From NCBI RefSeq assembly GCF_002160955.1, contig NZ_NFLN01000004.1, positions 1 to 64,000 on the forward strand: DNA of 64,000 nt, given 5' to 3'. This document shows, in pieces, positions 33,650-41,481 of this stretch; within the stretch, counting starts at the first letter, position 1, and each line of letters begins with the position of its first letter. A model generated the notes under the pieces. It saw nothing but the letters and a program-made list of their open reading frames with translations, searched no databases and was not told the origin of the DNA. Origin of the DNA: Gemmiger sp. An120. GTDB taxonomy: Bacteria > Bacillota > Clostridia > Oscillospirales > Ruminococcaceae. Made by a program: the position numbers and the translations under genes.

Positions 33650-34111
33650 ATGAAAATCACAAGTAAACAGAGCATCCGGCTGTCCCAGGTGTGCGTGCTG
33701 GTGTTTGCCGTGCTGCTGGCGGCTTTGGATCTGGGCTGTTACTGGGCGGTGGACTGGTTCATCGGCACCCGGCCGGTACTGCTGGGGTTCGGTGTGCGGG
33801 AAGGGATTCTGATGATGGCCACCATCTACCTGGGCAGCATCCCCGCCTGGATTTTGCTGGTCAATCTGCACCGGCTGCTGGGGGCACTGGCCGCCGGGCA
33901 GGTATTCATATCGGCCAACGTGGCAAGGCTGCGCCGGGTAAGCTGGTGCTGCATGGCGGCCTGTCTTTTGTGCCTGGTAAGCGCCTGGTACTACCTGCCC
34001 TGGCTGCTGGTAGCGGTAGCGGCGGGTTTTATGGCCCTGATTGTGCGGATTGTAAAGAACTGTTTTGCCCAGGCCGCCGCCATGAAGGACGAACTGGACT
34101 TTACCATTTGA
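33650..34111 (+). CDS. DUF2975-type small membrane protein
   Basis: 153 residues after CAAGGAGG. Four hydrophobic segments (~12-36, ~52-75, ~100-118, ~120-140) separated by short loops, with the loop LHRLLGALAAGQVFISANVARLRRVSWCC, typical of DUF2975 ('x-G-x-x-F-x-x-x-N-x-x-x-L-R'). DUF2975 proteins nearly always sit next to a small Cro/CI-type regulator, as here. Function unknown; a membrane partner that affects the regulator is the usual suggestion. Confidence 0.82.
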   Translation: MKITSKQSIRLSQVCVLVFAVLLAALDLGCYWAVDWFIGTRPVLLGFGVREGILMMATIYLGSIPAWILLVNLHRLLGALAAGQVFISANVARLRRVSWCCMAACLLCLVSAWYYLPWLLVAVAAGFMALIVRIVKNCFAQAAAMKDELDFTI

Positions 34112-34132
34112 CGCCGGGGAGGGAATGTGCTT

Positions 34133-34354
34133 ATGTCCATCCGAATCAACCTGGATGTCATGATGGCCCGCCGTCACATCGCCGCCGGCGATCTGGCGGA
34201 TCGGATCGGGATTACCCCGGCCAATCTGTCCATCCTGAAAAACAACAAAGCCAAAGCGGTACGGTTTTCCACCCTGGAAGCCCTGTGCCGGGAGCTGGAC
34301 TGCCAGCCCGGCGACATTCTGGAATACCTGCCGGATGAGGAGGAAACACCATGA
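34133..34354 (+). CDS. Cro/CI-type HTH regulator (YozG-like)
   Basis: 73 residues from the ATG at 34133, nine bases after GGGGAGGG; a GTG two codons earlier is too close to that site. A compact helix-turn-helix: VMMARRHIAAGDLADRIGITPANLSILKNNKAKAVRFSTLEALCRELDCQPGDIL-type sequence covers the whole protein, as in YozG-like regulators coupled to DUF2975. Ends in ATGA overlap with the next gene. Confidence 0.9.
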   Translation: MSIRINLDVMMARRHIAAGDLADRIGITPANLSILKNNKAKAVRFSTLEALCRELDCQPGDILEYLPDEEETP

Positions 34355-34872
34355 AACACTATCGATGGCTTCTGATCGTACTTTGCCTTCTTCTGGCACT
34401 GACCGGCTGCGGGGCCCGTTCCCTGCAGGGCGAAGCTTCCCGCGCACTGGAACTGGATCTGAGCGCCGGAACAGCTGTATCCGAACGTGATACCCACGGC
34501 GGCTTTCACGGGGACGGCATGTCCTTCCTGAAGCTGTCGTTTCCGGACGATGCGCTGGCCGATGTCATCGCGGCCGATACGGCCTGGAATCCGCTGCCTC
34601 TGTCCAATGTGACCACCGCGCTGGTATATGGGCTCAGAAGCGAAGAGGACGGCTCCGACCTGGGCTGGGGCCCTTACCTGACCGATGAGCAGGGCGAACC
34701 GCTGGTAAGCCCGGCGGTGGAAAACGGCTGGTACCGGTTTATCGACCGGCATTCCCAAAGCTATGATTCCACCGATGAAAGCGAAGTGCTGGAACGCGGT
34801 TCCTTTAACTTTACCCTGGCGCTCTACGACGCCGACCGGAATGAACTGTATTATCTGACCCTGGACACCTGA
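34351..34872 (+). CDS. Small lipoprotein of unknown function
   Basis: 173 residues starting in the upstream stop. Signal peptide with lipobox ALTGC (Cys20). The mature part is acidic, has no motif that I recognise, and includes FHGDGMSFLKLSFPDDAL and a C-terminal FNFTLALYDADRNELYYLTLDT, suggesting a beta-rich fold. Operon with the HTH and the large membrane protein. I do not assign a function. Confidence 0.75.
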   Translation: MKHYRWLLIVLCLLLALTGCGARSLQGEASRALELDLSAGTAVSERDTHGGFHGDGMSFLKLSFPDDALADVIAADTAWNPLPLSNVTTALVYGLRSEEDGSDLGWGPYLTDEQGEPLVSPAVENGWYRFIDRHSQSYDSTDESEVLERGSFNFTLALYDADRNELYYLTLDT

Positions 34873-34886
34873 TAAGGAGAATCCCT

Positions 34887-36494
34887 ATGGAAAACCGCAT
34901 GCAAGAGGGCGCGGGGCGTCCCCTCTATTCAAGTGCGCCTCAAACCGATCCCTCGCCGCGTCCGGCCGCACCGGCTGTACCGGTTCGCTCTCCGTTTACC
35001 GCCGCACCCGCCGAGCTGTGGGCCGCACTGGGCAGCTATCTAGTTGGCTTTTTGTACATTCAGCTGTTCAATATTGGCGACAACCGTATTGCCCTGTTTG
35101 CCGTAATTTTCTGCGCCGGGGTAGAGCTTTTCTGCCGTGCCATGGGCCACACAAAAGTTCCCGCTGAGAGCTGGTTCTGGCTGGTCTGCCTGGGGCTGGT
35201 CGCCCTAAGCATTGGCTTGTGGGGCAACAACGGCCGCACGGTAGGCGGTTGGGATCTGCTGGCCCTGCACGGGTTGGCTGTCTACTGGACTTTGAGCCGC
35301 ACCGGCGCGCTGGCCGAGGGCAGCACCGGCCCGATGATCTGGCTGGATCTGCTGCGTGGGTTCTTTGCTTATCCGTTCGGCGGCTTTTTCCTGCGTATCC
35401 GCACCCTATTCCACCGCATCCGACGCACCAAACCTGGAAAAGGGTTGCCCGGAGTTCTGATTGGCCTGGCAGCCGCGGTACCTCTGCTGCTGGTGGCGTA
35501 TGAACTTCTGGCCGCAGTAGACGGGCACTTCGCCGCGCTGATGCAGCTGACCCTGGATTGGAGCTGGCTAAACACGGAGCTGCTGGTTCGGCTGTTGCTC
35601 AGCCTGCCGGTAGGTGCCTGGCTGTACGGTCTGGCGGCATCCTGCCTGCGGAACAAGCAAGATCCCGCCATCTGCACCGAATTGCGCGGCGCTGCCGAGG
35701 AGCTGCGCACCCTCCCAAACAGTACAATTTGTATATTGCTTACAGCATTAAACGGATTGTATCTGATTTTCTTTGTTTTGCAGGGCAGTTATCTGCTGGG
35801 CGGGTTCTTCGGCCATCTCCCGGACGGCTTCACCGCGGCCGAGTACGCGGTCAGCGGGTTTGAGGAAGTCTGCCGCCTGATGCTGCTGAACATGGCGGTG
35901 CTGGGCGGCTGCGCCAAGCTCAGCCGGGTACCCCTGCGCCGCAGCCGGGCGCTGCAGGCACTGGGCGGCGCCCTGTGCGGATTCAGCCTGTTGTTTGTGG
36001 CGGTGGCCGGGGCCAAGCTGGCGCTGTACATCGGCCGGTTCGGCCTGACGCCCCGCCGGGTGCTGGCTGCCTGGTTTATCCTGGTACTGGGGGCCTGGGC
36101 CCTGATCGCCCTGCTTACCCTGCTGCGCCCGATCCGTGCCATCCGGCTGGCCGTGTGGGTAACGGCGGCAGCCTTTGCCCTGCTCTGCCTGTCCCATCCG
36201 GACGGCTGGATCGTGCGGGGCAACATCTCCCTTTATGCCCACGGTGTGGTGGACACCCTGGACGCGGACGTGATCGGGCAGTGCCAGGGCTGGGATAACC
36301 GGACGGAACTTGCCCAGCCTCTGCTGGACTGCGGCTGGATGCTGGGCCGCACCGAAGAGGAACTGGTGGATATGCTGGGCTATCAGGGTTATTCCGGCGG
36401 CAATACGCTGTACTGGCAGCTGGATGGCGGCCAGCGATTGACCGTAACCCTCGACCCCTCCACCGGTCTTTCAGATCGGGCCGAGATCCGCTGA
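34887..36494 (+). CDS. DUF4153/DUF4173-type polytopic membrane protein
   Basis: 535 residues after AAGGAG. A Pro-rich cytoplasmic tail (~40 residues) precedes about twelve membrane helices. Blocks such as GLYLIFFVLQGSYLLGG, the YAVSGFEEVCRLMLLN loop and the AxWxLLVLGAWALIALL region match the DUF4153 family. The C-terminal ~100 residues are outside the membrane. It likely belongs with the preceding lipoprotein and HTH gene. Function unknown. Confidence 0.78.
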   Translation: MENRMQEGAGRPLYSSAPQTDPSPRPAAPAVPVRSPFTAAPAELWAALGSYLVGFLYIQLFNIGDNRIALFAVIFCAGVELFCRAMGHTKVPAESWFWLVCLGLVALSIGLWGNNGRTVGGWDLLALHGLAVYWTLSRTGALAEGSTGPMIWLDLLRGFFAYPFGGFFLRIRTLFHRIRRTKPGKGLPGVLIGLAAAVPLLLVAYELLAAVDGHFAALMQLTLDWSWLNTELLVRLLLSLPVGAWLYGLAASCLRNKQDPAICTELRGAAEELRTLPNSTICILLTALNGLYLIFFVLQGSYLLGGFFGHLPDGFTAAEYAVSGFEEVCRLMLLNMAVLGGCAKLSRVPLRRSRALQALGGALCGFSLLFVAVAGAKLALYIGRFGLTPRRVLAAWFILVLGAWALIALLTLLRPIRAIRLAVWVTAAAFALLCLSHPDGWIVRGNISLYAHGVVDTLDADVIGQCQGWDNRTELAQPLLDCGWMLGRTEEELVDMLGYQGYSGGNTLYWQLDGGQRLTVTLDPSTGLSDRAEIR

Positions 36495-36550
36495 ATAGTT
36501 TTTTCATCCTTTTCTCACCGGCTGTTTGCAGAATCCACACATCGGCGGCG

Positions 36551-36602
36551 TATACTGCCTGCAGACCGGATAAGGTCATCCCGGAAGGGATGGCCTTTTC
36601 TT
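36551..36602 (+). promoter_or_regulatory. -10 box and attenuator-like leader of the Gld-like ABC operon
   Basis: TATACT at 36551-36556 is a good -10 box but only TTGCAG with a 19 bp spacer stands at -35. Downstream, AAGGTCATCCC (36572-36582) pairs with GGGATGGCCTT (36587-36597) and is followed by TTCTTTT, a terminator shape placed before the start codon. An alternative hairpin GACC-GGATAA-GGTC (36564-36577) would compete with it. Confidence 0.5.
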
Positions 36603-36622
36603 TTGCAAAGGAGCGTGGCACA

Positions 36623-37657
36623 TTGATCCAAGTGGAGCATCTGACCCGCCGCTACGGGTCGCAAGTTGCGGTAAAGGATTTGTCCTTTACGGTTCCCACC
36701 GGGCAGATCTGCGGTCTGCTGGGGCCCAACGGCGCCGGCAAAACCACCACCATGAACGTGCTGACCGGGTATCTCTCCGCCAGCGAGGGCCGTGTGATCA
36801 TCAGCGGGCATGATATTCTGGAAGAGCCCATGGAAGCACGGCGTCAGCTGGGATACCTGCCCGAGCAGCCGCCCCTCTATCCGGAAATGACGGTGGAGGA
36901 ATACCTGCGCTTTGTGGCCGAATTGCGCCGGGTGCCCCGCACCCAGCGGGCCGAACAGGTGCGCAAAGCCATGAACCGGGTGGCAGCCGCCGATATGGCC
37001 CATCGCCTGATCCGCAACCTGTCCAAAGGGTACCGGCAGCGGGTAGGCCTGGCCGCCGCGCTGCTGGGCGACCCGGAAGTGCTGATTCTGGACGAGCCCA
37101 CCGTGGGGCTGGATCCGGCGCAGATGATTGAGTTTCGCGCCCTGATCCGCCAGCTGGGCCGCAAGCATACCGTAATTCTGTCCAGCCACATTCTGAGCGA
37201 GGTAAGCGCCGTGTGCGACCAGGTGCTGATTCTGTCCCACGGGCAGCTTACGGCGCAGGGAACCCCGGATCAGCTGGCCGAACAACTGGCCGACCGCACC
37301 CGTCTGCAGGTACTGGTACTGGGAAATGCCGAAATCGCCGCCCGGGCGGTGCATGGTCTGGACGGCGTACAGGAGGTGCATGCTGAAGAGGAAAACGGCA
37401 AAACGCGGCTGGAAATCACCCTGAACGCCGGTGCGGACCAGAAACAGCAGGCCGCCGTCAGCCTGGCTCTGGCAGCCGCCGGCTGCGCGGTGCTGCATAT
37501 GGAGACCGAGGCTCTGAGCCTGGAGGATGTGTTCCTGCAGCTGACCGAATTTGATCCCCAGGAAGAGGATCCCCCGGAACCGCCTGAAGCAGACGAGGAC
37601 GGCTATGAGGATGACGTGGTTGAGCCGGATGAGGAGGAAGGAGGTCCGCAGCCGTGA
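36623..37657 (+). CDS. ABC transporter ATPase with acidic tail (GldA/NatA-like)
   Basis: 344 residues; I choose the TTG codon at 36623 because AAAGGAG lies nine bases before it, and the protein then starts with IQVEHLTRRYG, the usual first strand. Walker A GPNGAGKTT, signature LSKGYRQR, Walker B VLILDEPTVGLD and the H-loop SSHILSEV are intact. After ~residue 300 comes an unusual ~37-residue tail made mostly of Glu, Asp and Pro. It overlaps the permease gene by GTGA. With the next three genes it forms the Gld-type ABC module that exists without gliding in many Firmicutes. Confidence 0.92.
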   Translation: MIQVEHLTRRYGSQVAVKDLSFTVPTGQICGLLGPNGAGKTTTMNVLTGYLSASEGRVIISGHDILEEPMEARRQLGYLPEQPPLYPEMTVEEYLRFVAELRRVPRTQRAEQVRKAMNRVAAADMAHRLIRNLSKGYRQRVGLAAALLGDPEVLILDEPTVGLDPAQMIEFRALIRQLGRKHTVILSSHILSEVSAVCDQVLILSHGQLTAQGTPDQLAEQLADRTRLQVLVLGNAEIAARAVHGLDGVQEVHAEEENGKTRLEITLNAGADQKQQAAVSLALAAAGCAVLHMETEALSLEDVFLQLTEFDPQEEDPPEPPEADEDGYEDDVVEPDEEEGGPQP

Positions 37658-38517
37658 TTGCCATATTCAAGCGGGAGTGGAAAAGCATCTTCAGCGGTAT
37701 GCTGGGGTATTCCCTCTGTGCGGCCTATGTACTGGTAGGCGTGCTGTATTTCTGGGTATACAACCTGCTGAACCTGTACCCGGACTTCGGTTATACCCTG
37801 TACAGCACCACCTTTGCCATGCTGGTGTTTATCCCTATCCTGACCGTGCGCAGCCTGGCGGAAGAACGCCGCGCCCGCACCGATCAGCTGCTGCTCACCG
37901 CGCCGGTAGGGGTGCCCTCCATCATACTGGGCAAATACCTGGCCATGGTGGCCGTATTCACCGTGCCGGTGGCGGTGCTGGGGCTGTGCCCGCTGGTGAT
38001 GCGGATGTACGGCATCGTCAGCCTGGCCAAGGCCTACGGGGCACTGTTCGGCTACTGGCTGCTGGGCTGCGCCGGTATCGCCATCGGGCTGTTTTTAAGC
38101 GGTCTGACCGAAAACACCATTCTGGCGGCCCTGTCCACCTTCGGGGTGCTGCTGCTGAGCTATCTGATGCCCGGCATCCAGACCCTATTTACGGTGGGAA
38201 GCCTGCTGGCACTGGGCGTGTTCGGTCTGCTGGCAGCCCTGGCCGGCCTGCTGGCCGGCATCCGAAGCCGCAGCCTGACCTTCGGCATGCTGGTTTTTCT
38301 GGGGCTCTGCCTGGCGCTGGGGCTGCTGTACGGCCTGCAAAGTGCCGCGCTGACCAGCGCGTTTTCGGCCCTGCTGGGGGCACTGGGGCTGTTTACCCCC
38401 TTTGAGAGTTTCATCTACGGTATCTTCAGCATCCCGGCTGTTCTCTATTATGTAAGCATCGCGGCGCTGTTTCTGTTCCTGGCGGGCCAGGGGCTGGAAA
38501 AACGCCGCTGGAACTGA
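37654..38517 (+). CDS. ABC-2 type permease (GldF-like)
   Basis: 287 residues with GTG start overlapping the ATPase stop; GGAGG upstream. Six hydrophobic segments. Starts IAIFKREWKSIFSGMLGY and continues RSLAEERRARTDQLLLTAPV, the coupling-helix region shared by NosY/GldF-type permeases. It pairs with the ATPase and with the GldG-like protein encoded next. Confidence 0.9.
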   Translation: MIAIFKREWKSIFSGMLGYSLCAAYVLVGVLYFWVYNLLNLYPDFGYTLYSTTFAMLVFIPILTVRSLAEERRARTDQLLLTAPVGVPSIILGKYLAMVAVFTVPVAVLGLCPLVMRMYGIVSLAKAYGALFGYWLLGCAGIAIGLFLSGLTENTILAALSTFGVLLLSYLMPGIQTLFTVGSLLALGVFGLLAALAGLLAGIRSRSLTFGMLVFLGLCLALGLLYGLQSAALTSAFSALLGALGLFTPFESFIYGIFSIPAVLYYVSIAALFLFLAGQGLEKRRWN

Positions 38518-38531
38518 AAGGAGGCCCTCCC

Positions 38532-40049
38532 ATGCGCAAACGCAAGGACAGGCCAAAGCGCCGGTTCCGCTTTTCTCTGCCCGCCAGGCCCACGGCACAG
38601 GTGTTCCGCAACGGTTCAGCCGCCACGGTACTGACCGTGCTGGCAGTGGCGGCAGTGGTACTGGTAAATCTGATCGGCAATGCCCTGCCCGCCTCGGTAA
38701 GCCAGTTTGACCTGAGCGAGACCAAGCTGTATACCCTGGGAGACGTATCCCTGGGCATTCTGGACGAACTGGAGCAGGATGTGACCATCTATTATCTGGC
38801 CCAGACCGGCAGCGTGGACAGCAATGTAACGGCTCTGCTGGATCAGTACGCCGGGCACAGCAGCCACATCCAGTGGCAGCAGAAGGACCCGGCCCTTTAC
38901 CCGGGTTTTGCTTGCCAGATGGGGGTGGAGGACGCCACCGACGGCAGTCTGATCGTGGTGAGCGGTGACCGCACCAGGCTGGTGGACAGCAGCGTACTCT
39001 ATTCCAGCGAATTTGACTACGACACCTATTCCTACACCACCAGCTTTGACGCGGAAAATCAGATCACCAGTGCGGTGCAGTACGTGACCGGCGGAGAACT
39101 CCCGGTGGTATATCAGCTTACCGGCCATGGCGAAGCCACCCTGTCGGACGGCGTGCAGCAGGCACTGGGGCTGCAGAATATGGAATTGCAGGAGCTGAAC
39201 CTGCTGACCAGCGATATCCCCGAGGACGCGGACGTACTGGTGATCTATGCGCCCAGTTCGGATTTTGCCGCGGAAGACGTGGAAGCCCTGCGCAGCTGGC
39301 TGCTGGACGGCGGGCGGATGCTGGTCTGCACCGATCCCGGGGTGGATACGCCCAACCTGGACAGCCTGATGGAGGACTGGGGCCTGAGCCTGATCGATGG
39401 TCTGGTGATTGAAGGCAGCAGCAACTACCATCTGCAGGGCGCGTCCTACTACCTGCTGCCGGATCAGGGCAGCCATGCCATCAACGACGCTGTGGATGAC
39501 GGCCTGTATGTATTGGCACCGGAGGCACAGGCCATCCGGGTGGCGGACGAACTGCCCGAGGGGGTCACGGTAAGCGAACTTCTGACCACCAGCGACAGCG
39601 CCTACATCAAATCCGAGGGGTATGATATGACCACGCTGAACAAAGAAGACGGGGACGAGACCGGCAGCTTTGTGCTGGCGGCAGCGGCCAGCCGCACGGT
39701 GACCGACGCTTCGGACGGTGAGGAAACGGACGACACCGAGGAAACCGCAGCAGACACCAGTGAAGCGGAAAGCCGCCTGGTCTGGCTGAGCTGCCCGATG
39801 CTGCTGATGACCGATGATCTGGATCAGATCACCATGGGCGGAAACGGCCAGTTTGCGCTGGGCTGTCTGACCTGGCTGGCAGATCAGGACACCACCGCCC
39901 TGATTGCCGCCAAGAGCCTGATGCTGAAAGGCCTGAGCCTGAGTTCCGGCCAGGTGACCTTCTGGGCCGGGGTGTTTATGGTGGCCGTGCCGCTGGTGCT
40001 GCTGATTCTGGGCATCACGGTAACCCTGAAACGGAGGAGACGCCGATGA
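38532..40049 (+). CDS. GldG-like ABC auxiliary protein (DUF4350 / ABC_transp_aux)
   Basis: 505 residues after AAAGGAGG. A very basic N-terminus, one helix (~30-52), a large extracytoplasmic part with FDLSETKLYTLGDVSLGILDELEQDVTIYYL (GldG signature), VVYQLTGHGEATLSDGV and LRSWLLDGGRMLVCTDPG, an acidic low-complexity stretch at ~390-415, and a last helix with RRRRR stop. GldG-like proteins attach to the GldA/GldF ABC pair. Substrate unknown. Confidence 0.9.
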   Translation: MRKRKDRPKRRFRFSLPARPTAQVFRNGSAATVLTVLAVAAVVLVNLIGNALPASVSQFDLSETKLYTLGDVSLGILDELEQDVTIYYLAQTGSVDSNVTALLDQYAGHSSHIQWQQKDPALYPGFACQMGVEDATDGSLIVVSGDRTRLVDSSVLYSSEFDYDTYSYTTSFDAENQITSAVQYVTGGELPVVYQLTGHGEATLSDGVQQALGLQNMELQELNLLTSDIPEDADVLVIYAPSSDFAAEDVEALRSWLLDGGRMLVCTDPGVDTPNLDSLMEDWGLSLIDGLVIEGSSNYHLQGASYYLLPDQGSHAINDAVDDGLYVLAPEAQAIRVADELPEGVTVSELLTTSDSAYIKSEGYDMTTLNKEDGDETGSFVLAAAASRTVTDASDGEETDDTEETAADTSEAESRLVWLSCPMLLMTDDLDQITMGGNGQFALGCLTWLADQDTTALIAAKSLMLKGLSLSSGQVTFWAGVFMVAVPLVLLILGITVTLKRRRRR

Positions 40050-40663
40050 AACAGAAACGGCTGCTGCTGTTTGTGCTGGTCGGGCTGGTGGTGGTGCTGG
40101 ATGCCGGGCTGGCACTGGTTACCCATCTGGCCGCCGAGCCCGAGGAGACGGAAGACGACCCTTCCATCGCTTTGACCGACTATGCCGCAGCGGATATTAC
40201 CGCCATTCAATACACCCGCGGAGACGAAACGGTCAATCTGGAGCGGATAACCGAAACGGTGGAGACCACCGATGAAGAGACCGGCGAGGTGACCACCGAG
40301 GAGGAAAGCCGCTGGACTCTGACCGACCGGCCGGACGAGACGGTGGAACAGACCCTGATCAACAGCATGACCACCGCGCTGGGAACCCTGACCGCCACCC
40401 GGGATCTGGGCGAAAACGAAAGCCTGGCCCAGTTCGGGCTGGATGAACCGGTGCTGACGGTTTGCGCCACGGCAAACGGCGAAGAGCACATCTACTACTA
40501 CGGCGACACCAACGAGGTGACCGGCGAGGTATACCTGATGGTGGAGGGCGAGACCAGCCTGTACACCGTGAGTTACACCAGTTTGAATGTCTTCCAGTAC
40601 ACTGCCGACGAGCTGATCCAGGTGATCACCGCCGAGGTGGAACCGGAGGAAACCTCCGAATAA
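40046..40663 (+). CDS. DUF4340-domain membrane-anchored protein
   Basis: 205 residues starting in the upstream TGA. One N-terminal helix (LLLFVLVGLVVVLDAGLAL) then an extracytoplasmic beta domain: RWTLTDRPDETVEQTLINSMTTALGTLTATRDLGENESLAQFGLDEP, a clear DUF4340 pattern, where the 'G-L-D-x-P' block is characteristic. DUF4340 proteins regularly follow GldG-like genes, as here, and complete the four-gene module. Confidence 0.88.
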   Translation: MKQKRLLLFVLVGLVVVLDAGLALVTHLAAEPEETEDDPSIALTDYAAADITAIQYTRGDETVNLERITETVETTDEETGEVTTEEESRWTLTDRPDETVEQTLINSMTTALGTLTATRDLGENESLAQFGLDEPVLTVCATANGEEHIYYYGDTNEVTGEVYLMVEGETSLYTVSYTSLNVFQYTADELIQVITAEVEPEETSE

Positions 40664-40665
40664 AC

Positions 40666-40711
40666 AAACAGCAGGGCCCGGAAACTTTGTTTCCGGGCCC
40701 TGCTGTTTTTG
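40666..40711. terminator. Bidirectional terminator between the ABC module and plsY
   Basis: A very long perfect stem AACAGCAGGGCCCGGAAA / TTTCCGGGCCCTGCTGTT with loop CTTTG and TTTTT after it; the left A-rich side gives T residues for the minus strand. Serves both convergent units. Confidence 0.9.
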
Positions 40712-40724
40712 CGCGGGATCGCGC

Positions 40725-41456
40725 TTATTTTTTCTTTTCGCCGAACTTGTATTCGGTACCATTGCGCAGGCGCTGGATATTGGCGCGGTGCATCCAGACC
40801 ACCAGCGCGCCCATAATGGCGGCGCAGAGGGTGGGGAACCAGATCACATCGCCCTGGTACCAGCACCAGAGGGCGGTAAACACCGGATACAGCACCGCCA
40901 CCGTGATGCTGGACAGGCTGACAATCCGGGTGGTGAACGCCAGGGTAAAGAAAACCACCGCCAGGGCGGCTACCACCACCGGCTGGCTGGCCAGGATCGC
41001 ACCCGCGGCCACAGCCACCCCTTTGCCGCCCTTGAAGCCGAACCATACCGGCCACAGATGGCCGCAGGTGGCGGCAATAGCGGCCAGATGCGCCCCATAC
41101 AGGGCAGCGTCCGGCACAGGCAGCAGGCCAAACAGCAGCCGGCCGATCAGCACGGCAAGCACACCCTTGCCCATGTCTCCCATCAGGGTCAGGGCGGCGG
41201 CCTTTTTGCCGTAGGTGCGCAGGATGTTGGTGGTGCCCGCGTTGCCGCTGCCCTTGCTGCGCACATCCTCTTTGAAGATGAGACGGCTGACCACTACGCC
41301 GAAATCGATGCTGCCCAGCAGGTAGGCCTGTGCCAGGCAGAGCACTGTGATCAGGATAATCCAGCCCACCGGCGAGCCGGTGACATAGATTGCGGTGGGG
41401 CCGTCCGCCCCGCCGATCGTCCCGATCGAACCAAGCGCCAGGATATTCAGATTCAT
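40725..41456 (-). CDS. plsY: PlsY, acyl-phosphate:glycerol-3-phosphate acyltransferase, with unusual N-terminal extension
   Basis: 243 residues; AAGGAGG lies ten bases before the ATG at 41456. From residue ~35 on it is a normal PlsY: AYLLGSIDFGVVVSR, the SGNAGTTNILRTYG block, GDMGKGVLA, GHLWPVWFGFKGGKGVA with catalytic-site residues. The family is usually ~200 residues. The extra ~30 N-terminal residues contain IGGADGPTAIYVTG, a motif known from the beta subunit of sodium-pumping decarboxylases. The acyltransferase makes lysophosphatidate for membrane lipids. It follows der. Confidence 0.92.
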   Translation of the reverse strand: MNLNILALGSIGTIGGADGPTAIYVTGSPVGWIILITVLCLAQAYLLGSIDFGVVVSRLIFKEDVRSKGSGNAGTTNILRTYGKKAAALTLMGDMGKGVLAVLIGRLLFGLLPVPDAALYGAHLAAIAATCGHLWPVWFGFKGGKGVAVAAGAILASQPVVVAALAVVFFTLAFTTRIVSLSSITVAVLYPVFTALWCWYQGDVIWFPTLCAAIMGALVVWMHRANIQRLRNGTEYKFGEKKK

Positions 41457-41481
41457 ACCGCCGATTCCTCCTTACAGGTAC

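Noticed and set aside
36564-36577. Fifth ANTAR site before the Gld-like operon
   Set aside because: The hairpin GACC-GGATAA-GGTC has the right topology, but its loop has G at 1 and T at 4, against the A1/G4 rule.
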